Shown: in pieces, positions 56,592-64,000 of the stretch | Numbering within the stretch: position 1 is the first letter of the stretch | Layout: each line of letters begins with the position of its first letter | Source of the DNA: Nymphaea colorata | Taxonomy: Eukaryota > Streptophyta > Magnoliopsida > Nymphaeales > Nymphaeaceae | Direction: 5' to 3' | DNA length: 64,000 nt | Assembly: GCF_008831285.2 (NCBI RefSeq) | Contig: NC_045140.1 | Span: forward strand, 12,212,505 to 12,276,504 | Position numbers and translations under genes: made by a program | Notes under the pieces: generated by a model | Seen by the model: the letters and a program-made list of their open reading frames with translations, nothing else | Database searches by the model: none | What the model was told of the DNA's origin: nothing

Positions 56592-57968
56592 TAACCAATC
56601 CCCAGCACTCAAACAACTTTTGGGATTTAGACTTTAATCAGCAGGTAGCATGGTCGCCAAGTAATTGCTGGTTCTCGGTCAGTCTGGATGGATGATGCAA
56701 ATTGAACATAAGTAAGGGACTTACCCATGTGGGAGCTGAAACAATTGTAACTAGAAGTCTAGCAGCATATCTTTTATTAGTGTATGAATACTGATATTGG
56801 TGGCATGGGGAATGCATTTTCTTTGAGACTGGTCATTCCACCTCTACCTAATTCTTATGGATCATCATACATGGATATGTCATGGAAAACTTTACAAGTC
56901 ATGGGTACATGGTTTCTCCTTATGATAAACAAATCAACAAAATCAAAGGTGGTATTTGAGGAAATTGGTCGAACACATCATATCTTAAGCATTCAAAGCT
57001 AGAAGAATTAAAGAGATTGTGGTTGTACTCAGCTTGCATTGATGAGCTACATGCTGCACATAAACAGACACACACATACATACACACACAACACATTTTA
57101 CTTTATTCTATTCTGAAGCTTTACCTTCTATCATCTTGAATAATGGTTGAAGTTCAGCATGTAGCAAGAGATATGGAGATCATAAAGAGATGAAATGAAG
57201 AGGAAGTTGAGAATCCAATGGCTAATACGAAAGAAAGTGAGCCAGTAAGAAGGTAGTTTAGTCATTTTGACTAATGAACTTCCCTTGAATTTATTGAGTC
57301 AATCAGATAAAAATTTTTACGAAAAATGAAAGTTTTTTATAAACAAAATAAAATGCAATGAGTTGTTATGTTCGTTTATTAGCCCTAACCTTCAAAGATC
57401 TTCATGTCGAATCTAGTTAATTGTGACAATGCACCATGTTATCAAATACAATTAGTTCTCAACATGTTGAATAGGAGATCAAGAACTGAATGAATATGGA
57501 AGTTGATTTCCCAAGTGGACACCCATGCCCCAACAAGTAGTCATATCCATTTGATATTCTCTGTGACCTTGAAAGTGATATCGTCATAAAATTACAACAC
57601 AAGAAAACCATAAAAAGATTGAATATCTTCAACAACTTTTCATATTATATAAATTTGATTCCAAAATTTGCATTGCCTCACTGTTGAAGAGATGCATTGC
57701 ATATAAAAATATCGGAAAATAAATGCATCAACAAAGTACAAAGGCCATGATTTTCACAAAAAATTGTACAGAGGAAACATATTCTCATTTATATAAGACA
57801 AAAGACTTGGAAGATCAAGACAAGAACAATCGTGGTGAACAGCCTGCAATAGGGCAGAGCCATAAATTTTTCATCGCAGGGGCAGAAATAGAATTTTTCA
57901 AAATTTTTATATGCATCAAACTAAATTTTTTGAAATTTAAATGTAAATTTTTGAATTCTTTTGAAATC
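56592..57968. other. Unassigned DNA
   Basis: No gene recognised. A (CA)n/(CATA) microsatellite lies near 57,066-57,092. The longest open frame is 99 codons at 57,723-58,022 and ends in the G-rich tract; it has no domain. Confidence 0.4.
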
Positions 57969-58006
57969 GGGGGGGAGGGGGGGGTGGGGGAGGAGGGGAG
58001 AGGGGG
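57969..58006 (+). repeat. G-rich tract, G-quadruplex-like
   Basis: Thirty-eight bases made of G runs (7, 8, 5, 4 and 5) separated by single A, T or short AGGA spacers. Several runs of four or more G satisfy the usual quadruplex pattern. It lies about 46 bp upstream of the Copia LTR start at 58,053. Confidence 0.9.
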
Positions 58007-58052
58007 CCAAAACAAATTGTAAGAATACTAATATAGACTTTTAGGATGTTAG

Positions 58053-58371
58053 TGTTAGAAGACTATGTTTCTCTTCAATTAATTTGATAGATAGATTAAT
58101 CTTGTAATAGGTTAGATTCACTTCTTTTGTTATTTTCCTTTTACTTCTATATTTTATTTTTGATTTTCTGTATTTTAATTTTATTTTTCAGCCAAAGATA
58201 TGGCTGACTTTATCCAGCCATTGAACTCTCCAACGGCTAGGAAACTCCAAGAACTCCTTTCTTATTCTATCTACTGTATTTTTTTCTTTATCTTTTGTAA
58301 GCTCTTCAAAAGCAATGTTTTGTTCATCAATGAAAGAATATTTTTCTTGACTCTAGTGAGTAACGTTTACA
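58053..58371 (+). repeat. 5' LTR of the Copia element
   Basis: Runs from TGTTAGAAG to GTTTACA, ending exactly at the primer site. An alternative start 6 bp upstream (TGTTAG at 58,047) is possible. T-rich leader and 'caatgaaagaatattttt' sequence near the 3' end are usual for Copia LTRs. The ORF at 58,200 is LTR sequence. Confidence 0.8.
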
Positions 58372-58383
58372 TGGTATCAGAGC
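58372..58383 (+). promoter_or_regulatory. Primer binding site, perfect initiator-Met
   Basis: TGGTATCAGAGC, identical to the 3' end complement of plant initiator-Met tRNA, directly after the LTR. Confidence 0.95.
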
Positions 58384-58794
58384 TTGGCTCTGCATCAGTG
58401 CTTCTCTTAACTAAAAGCTATTTGAGTGCTTCTTTTAGTAAGAAGTTGAAGACTGTTGATCAAAGACTAGCACGTCTACTGGAGTGAATGTTGTAGTGTT
58501 GTTCAAATGTTGAAGATTCAAAGAACAATAGGCTGACTAAAATCTGTTGATGTTGTATCATCATTGCTGAAAGTGTTGATTAAGTTAGAGCTTCTACCAA
58601 CTCTGTCGTATTGCTTTGGAGTGATCTATTGGTGACATACCAGCATTATTAGAAGCACCGATCAAGGTCAAAGTTGCTGCCAACTATGACATATTGTTGT
58701 GGATCTCTTATAGCAGAGTATATTGGCAGTCTTGGAACTGGTATGCTTTTCTTTTTTCTTTTTAAAAGGTAGGTTAGTTTGTTTTTTTTAATGA

Positions 58795-59740
58795 ATGAGA
58801 ATGGATATCTCTCACTCCAACCTCCTCTAACTTACTGCAACCAACTATGTCATATGGGCTTCAACCATAAAACATCAGATAGGAGGGAAAGGTCTTTGGG
58901 GTTACATTGAAGGAGCTGAAACTAAGCCTATAATAAATTTTACTTAACCATAGACAGAAAAATTAAAGAGTTCAAGGAAAATGAGAGAGATAAGGCAATC
59001 AAGGAGTTTGAAAAATAATAGAAAGAATGGAAAACCAATCATCACAAGGTGATGTCTTGGTTACTAAACAACGTGGATTCTACCGTTAGTTTCCAGTTAG
59101 CTAAATTTGATTTAGCCCTTGAACCATGGAAGTACTTGAAAGAGACACATACAATGAAAGATGTGGCACATAAATGGAATTTACAAGTAAAAATATCTAA
59201 ATTACAGCAAGGTGACAAGTCGATAAAAGATATTATAGAGTTCTCTCAATTATGAGTTGAATTGTCTATCTTTGATCCAAAATGGAAGGACCCAAAGATA
59301 TCTTAAGGAAAAACAGATTCAAGAGGATAAGTTCTATACTTTTGTTATGGGAATAAGGTCTGAGTTTGACATTGCAAGAAATTCCTTACTATAGAGGCCA
59401 ACTGTCCTTACTATGAATGAGGCCTTAACTAAACTTATCATGGAAGAGAATCGACTGATACACTATAAGGAAATCAATGACAATATTTTAGCAGTTTCAA
59501 AACCAAGAAATCACGTAAGGAATTATAGACCTCCTCAGTTTAGAAAAAAGTAATAAGGATACCATCAATAAAATTATTTGCTTTGATTATCATGAACTTG
59601 GGCATATTAAACCTAAATGCCCAAAATTGAGAAGATTTGATAAAAGACCAGTTCTTGCTGAAAATAAAGCTGCTACAATTGATAGTTCTGTTCAAAGGAC
59701 TGTTCAAGGATTCTCTCTTGCAGAACTTGCTCAAGCATTG
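58795..59740 (+). pseudogene. Copia Gag
   Basis: The ATG at 58,795 opens a frame with a stop after 12 codons, then 'TATNYVIWASTIKHQIGGKG' and 'LWGYIEGAETKP', the usual start of Copia Gag. The frame 59,049-59,255 continues with 'LAKFDLALEPWKYLKETHTM' and 'LQVKISKLQQGDKSIKDI' (UBN2/Retrotran_gag type). A zinc-knuckle remnant at about 59,580-59,625 reads 'CFDYHELGHIKPKC'; the second Cys position is Tyr, so the C-x2-C pair is broken. Several stops interrupt the frame. Confidence 0.82.
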
Positions 59741-59789
59741 CAGCCTTATTCCAAAGGAGGTACTTCTACTATTGGAGCTCTATTGCTGC

Positions 59790-60147
59790 AACTCAAGGTA
59801 ATATCGCTTGGCCTTTGGACTCCAGAGTTTCATTCCATATGACACCTCACAAAAATAATCTTTCATATGTAAGAACAAACTCATTTGCTTACTTTTTTTG
59901 AACTGTGGATGAGACTTCTTTGAAAATAGAAAGTATTGGAGATTTTGAAAATCATGATAAAAAATCAAAAACTTCAAAATAGCCAATGTTAGACATATAG
60001 CCAAATTGAACTTGAACTTGTTATATGTATCCCAAATGACTGATCATGGCTGCAAAGTTGTTTTCTTACAAGATAAATGTTAGATACATGATCAAGTCTT
60101 AGGGAGGACAGATTGGAGAAGGAGTTAGAAGAGGAGACTTTTATTAC
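59790..60147 (+). pseudogene. Copia protease region, degraded
   Basis: Reads 'WPLDSRVSFHMTPHKNN', aligning to the Copia protease active site 'WILDSGASxHMT'. The D-S-G triplet is D-S-R here, so the Gly is lost. Downstream frames are broken by many stops before the pre-integrase domain. Confidence 0.7.
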
Positions 60148-60375
60148 ATGGAATTTTTGGATTCAGTAAACTCTTTTTGTAATATTGTCAAGAAACATGA
60201 TATTCTCACATGGCATCAAAGACTGGGGCACACTAGTCATGAAAAGATGAAATGTATTCTTTTTTCGAAGAATGTATGTAATGAATGCATATTTGGAAAG
60301 GTGAAGTCTCTTCCATTTGGTGAAAGAACTTTTGTCAGTAAATCACCTTTTGAACTTGTTCAGTCAGACATGTAG
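60148..60375 (+). pseudogene. Copia GAG-pre-integrase (zinc) domain
   Basis: Contains 'ILTWHQRLGHTSHEKMKCIL', then 'CNECIFGKVKSLPFGE', then 'SPFELVQSDM'. This is the H-H-C-C zinc domain that precedes Copia integrase ('WHxRLGHxS...CxxCxxGKxxxxPF...PLELVHSDxxG'). It ends at a stop where relatives have Trp or another codon before G-P. Confidence 0.92.
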
Positions 60376-60960
60376 GCCCATCTCTTGTTATGTGCAAAGT
60401 TGGCTACTCTTACTCTGTTCTATTTGTTGATGATTATATTGGAGATGTGTGGATATTTTCCCTAAAGTATAAATCTAATGTGTTTGTAAATTTCAAGAAC
60501 TTTCATCAACTAATCAAAAGTCAATTCCAAACTGATATAAAAAATTTTACATCCGACTCTAGTAGAGAATGCCCTTCGAATATTTTTGAGCTTTTTGAAG
60601 GAAAATGGCATTGGACACCAAAAATCTTGTCCAAAAACCCCACAACAAAATGAAATTTCAAAAAGAAAACATCATGATATTATAAAAACCACACATACTC
60701 TTCTTCTAGCAATGGAAGTTTCGAAAAATCTTTGGGCAAAAGCAATTATTACTAAAGTCCACCTCATCAAGTCTCAGGGAGGACTAATGGGGACAAACTT
60801 TCACCCAAAGCTTTTCTATGTTTATTCATTGGTTATTCTGAGAGTCAAAAGGGATACAGATGTTACAATGTTAAAAAGAATAAGCTTTACGTTTCAAGAA
60901 ATGTGGTTTTTTCATGAATAGGAAAAAGGATTTGAGAAAAAGACATCCAAACATTATATT
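60376..60960 (+). pseudogene. Copia integrase core
   Basis: 'YSYSVLFVDDYIGDVWIFSL' holds the first Asp region. 'QTDIKNFTSDSSRE' holds the second Asp (relatives: 'RSDNGxE'). 'ENGIGHQKSCPKTPQQNE' with 'SKRKHHDI' covers the Glu region, where relatives have 'NGVAERKNRHL'; the catalytic Glu appears replaced or displaced ('NEISKRKHH'). The two halves lie in different frames with a shift near 60,600. Confidence 0.88.
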
Positions 60961-61194
60961 GATTATGCTTTATTAAACGATTTGATGCATATTTGTGCAT
61001 TAGATGATGAATGTGATATGCTTGATAGTTCATGTGATGAAGATGTCTTAAAAGATAGTGTTGATGATAGTATTTCCTGTCATAGAGAAGAATCTCCAAG
61101 AGAACTCTGCACCTATCATAGAGAAACCAACAATGACATTGAAATCCAACCTGTTAGAAGACCAACAAAAAAATCTAGGCAACCTTAAAAGTTT

Positions 61195-61455
61195 GTATCT
61201 TATGGGTCCTTCTCTCCAAGATTAGAAAATGTCTCTTAGTGACCCACTCATATTTTGAACCAACTTTCTATAAGAAAGCTTTTCAAGCTCCTAATTGGAG
61301 AAAGGCAATGGATGTTGAATTAGAAGCATTGAATAAATGTAGAACTTGGGAAATAGGATCCTTCCCCAAGGGAAGAAAGTCATAGGGCGCAAATGGGTAT
61401 TCAAAATGAAAACTAGGAGTGATGGATCACTTGAGTGTTACAGATACCAAGAATA
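61195..61455 (+). pseudogene. Copia RT N-terminus, truncated
   Basis: Pieces 'YKKAFQAPNWRKAMDVELEA', 'LNKCRTWEI', 'PKGRKS', then 'ANGYSK' or 'KWVFKMKTRSDGSLECY' in alternate frames match the start of Copia RT ('W..AM..E..AL..N.TW.LV.LP.GKK.IG.KWVFK.K...DG...RYKAR'). Similarity ends right after, near 61,455, so motifs A-E with the YVDD box are missing. The upstream ORF 60,982-61,188 is the acidic linker ('DDECDMLDSSCDEDVLKDS'). Confidence 0.85.
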
Positions 61456-64000
61456 AATTTGTCACTTACAGGGATCAATGTGTCACTTACGTAAGGTGAA
61501 GGCCTTATTTCACACGAGCCAAGACTGATGCCCTCCACCGAACAAATCGCCGGCCACACCGTTCAACTTTGAACATGACCCTACTCACGTGGCTGTCACT
61601 ATAAGAAATAAGAGAGGAAGGGTCTGGAGAGGATTTCTGAAATTAAACAAGTACGTGGCCTTACTACAATTATGCATGACGCATGGCAGGGCAGGGAGCC
61701 GTTCAACTTGACGACCATGTGATCAGGAAAGGCCTCGAAGTAGATAACCAACTAATGAACTTCCAACTCCATTAGCGACAATTGAAATAGGTAGGCTTAC
61801 ACTTTTTTGCTTTCGAGAAATCCTTCCACATACCGTCATTTAGACATCTGAAAATAAGTGGTTAGTTGGGGCTAGTAGAGGAAGGGAGTATTCACTTTTG
61901 ACTTGATGATAAGGGGTATATGTTTTTGGGTGATTCATGGGTTGACAACCCATTGCATGAAAACGATGACTTAAAGTCCTCCTCAACCTCTTCCCCACCT
62001 ATCTTCGGAATCTTGGGATACATCGGACCTTGTGTGAACAACGGATCGCCTTCAATTCAAAAAATGCCCCCATCTTTATCGGCTTAAGAGAATAACATCC
62101 ACCAGAATCAAAGCCGAAACTTGCCATCAACATGCACCCCAAAAGTTAAGGGTTACTTAGATGGTAGAAAATAACATTACGATTTACCTCAACATGATGT
62201 CCTCTACCCAAACAACATTATCAAATCTTTTTCCCCAAAATTTCTGTGGCATCTTAAGGGGTGCCACAGGTTATGGACGAGAATGCTTCAGGCGTTATGT
62301 CAGACTGGTTCTCCTAACATTTCACACGGCCCTAACAGATAAATTTGAACCACTGTGTTAAATTCCTTGCAAATGTTCACTTGAAATGCATGTTTCCTTT
62401 GTTGACTCTGACGTTTTCCAACATGTAGCTTTTAAGAAGGAAAAAAGAACTCGATTCGTCATGGTTCAGATTAAAAGAAAATCTCAATCTTTTAGTTGTG
62501 TCTAAAACCAGCTTAAAAATCACAACGAAAATTCCCTCTTTCGTCAAAATGAGAGGTCCTGTCAGTCACCTTTCTCATCCCTGACCTCAAGGATGGACTT
62601 GTCCTCATTAAGAACAAGTAGAAGATGAGTTTGGAGAGCTTGAAAAAGGAAGCATAATTTTTGAGAAATAGATACAAAGACATTCTTTTGATTCCATCTT
62701 ATCAATACCAATTGTCACAGACCTCTGGAGGGGTTGGCCCGATGGATGGGGCAAAGGCTGTAGGCGGCTAGTATTCATTATGAATTTTTTGGGGTACGAG
62801 GGTACCAACTTTTTATAGGGACACTGACATGCAAACTGAAGCATAGTAGAGGCACCTTACCTAAGTTTATTAAAAGCAAGCTTATATTCTGAACGGATGA
62901 AGAAAAAAGTGAGGATTGCGGCCCTCTACTTAAGCTATAGACCAAATGTTCCTCCTGCTCCCCTGATAATATTGGTACATAAAGTAGCAAATATTCTTTT
63001 CCTTCCACCTTATCAATTCAGTTTGAGAGTGTCCTGCCAATTAAGTATTGTATCGATACGGGACTGCATGGGTTTATGCTTATATTTTTGGACTTGTTAA
63101 GTCGACATAAATTTTTTTGTTTTGTTTAAATTCATAAAGTAAGAGAAAAAAACAACACAATGCAGGCCTATAGATACCATACGTATCAGAAAGCAAACAA
63201 ATATATATGTAAAATTGCTCTAGAGCTCCTGATACTTATATCTCTCCATCATAACGCAACCTAACCGTTCAACCGTGTCACCATTTCCACCATTCATTGA
63301 ACGGTTCAATTGCACTACCACATGAAACACGAACAAGATTTTGCAATGTATTTAATTTTTGGAAAATGCAGTGGACTTACCTGCCCAGCGATTAACCGTT
63401 GAGCAACCTTTCTCAGAGCGAAAGGGCAGCAGTCGGACACACATATCAGCCAGAATGGCTCCACGTACCAGGAAGCCTTTTGGCTTCGAATTTTGATCGA
63501 TTAAGTCACTGCAATTGCAATCCAGTGCGCAATCTTCTCCTCCTCATGTCCTATTCAATGCATTTGCAACCCTTCATTCCACCCGCTTTTCTGACATAAT
63601 TCAATAATGCAATGATTAAAAAATATTAAAAAAAGCAGAAACAAACAAACAAATGCCTCATTTTACCTATAGCTGACAACCTTCTTCGGTCTTCTGTATT
63701 TTCCCAGAAGATGGCAATAGTCACCTGTCATTATTTGATCATTATTTGATGTGTGTGCGTGTGCGTGTGTTTTAAATACTAAGCGCTTGTTAACTTTTTG
63801 GCTTGTCTAATTCCTCTAGGATTCTAAATAATCGGATTCTTATTTTACTGCAACCACTGTTAATAACTTGTGATAATCATTTACTCAGGAAATTGGTTTC
63901 CTGTAATTTTAACAGTTTTGAATTTCATTCCACTAATTCAGCTACTCATCCAACAAAGAAAAATGCACTCTTCTAAGGGCATTTATATTATCTTGTTCAT
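61456..64000. other. Unassigned DNA to the window end
   Basis: No gene, LTR or TIR recognised. Short direct copies of 'ttgtcactta(c/a)' flank the Copia breakpoint at about 61,459 and 61,481. An inverted pair 'ccgttcaa/ttgaacgg' lies near 63,265-63,305. A (GT)n-type run ('gtgtgtgcgtgtgcgtgtgt') lies near 63,751-63,770. The open frames here are under 80 codons and lack motifs. Confidence 0.4.

Larger units (their letters stand above)
58053..61455 (+). mobile_element. Truncated Ty1/copia element
   Basis: It begins with an LTR (58,053-58,371) and a perfect primer site, then gag, protease, pre-integrase, integrase and the first part of RT on the plus strand. Sequence similarity to Copia ends near 61,455, before the RT catalytic motifs, and no 3' LTR follows. 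Stops and frameshifts are spread through the coding. The right end is therefore a truncation or deletion breakpoint. Confidence 0.88.

Overview
This window looks like nuclear DNA of a flowering plant, mostly intergenic and crowded with transposable elements. The reasons are AT-rich sequence, no operon-like coding, LTR retrotransposons of typical plant lineages with primer sites for plant initiator-Met tRNA, and plant-type CACTA, hAT-like and Tourist/Harbinger-like elements. I cannot name the species. I see no complete host gene, no tRNA or rRNA gene and no CRISPR array. The only host-like coding traces are one FBD-like exon (about 27.16-27.36 kb), a captured charged ORF inside a Harbinger-like element (26.48-26.86 kb) and a few unidentified exon-like pieces (54.2-55.9 kb).

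Layout. 1-12 kb is mainly unassigned DNA with microsatellites, the 3' end of a Copia element (minus strand, about 4.3-4.95 kb), a 64-bp tandem duplication (7.54 kb), a CACTA-type terminus (8.53 kb), a possible minus-strand LTR with a TATA box (about 9-11.7 kb) and a 4 x 30 bp minisatellite (11.14 kb). 12.2-22.1 kb is a heavily mutated Ty3/gypsy element of the Tat type on the plus strand: gag, protease, RT, RNase H, a second archaeal-type RNase H, integrase, a short tandem array after pol, then a long LTR-like tail. Two fold-back rearrangements sit inside it. 22.2-25.4 kb is the non-coding interior, primer site and 357-bp LTR of a minus-strand non-autonomous LTR element. 26.05-26.99 kb is a Harbinger/Tourist-like element carrying a coding fragment. 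29.03-29.89 kb is an 862-bp hAT-like element with an exact 8-bp target duplication. 33.1-34.17 kb is the 3' end of a minus-strand chromodomain Ty3/gypsy element, cut at 34,171 by another long LTR (34,172 to about 37,872). 39.2-41.6 kb holds CACTA (En/Spm) remnants.

The best preserved object is a full-length Ty3/gypsy Tekay/Del-type chromovirus on the minus strand at 42,000-52,989. It has two LTRs of about 3 kb, primer site, polypurine tract, a near-matching 5-bp target duplication and every pol domain in order, but also stops and frameshifts. 53.0-57.9 kb has a 172-bp tandem duplication, exon-like pieces, a CACTA-like terminus and a G-rich tract. 58.05-61.46 kb is a truncated plus-strand Copia element with a perfect primer site. 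61.5-64 kb is unassigned.

The coding sequences do not form a host pathway. They are gag/pol modules of separate retroelements, nearly all disabled, plus transposon-borne host fragments. I found no convincing undescribed system. The most unusual signals are the two fold-back duplications in the Tat element and the gene-carrying Harbinger-like element.
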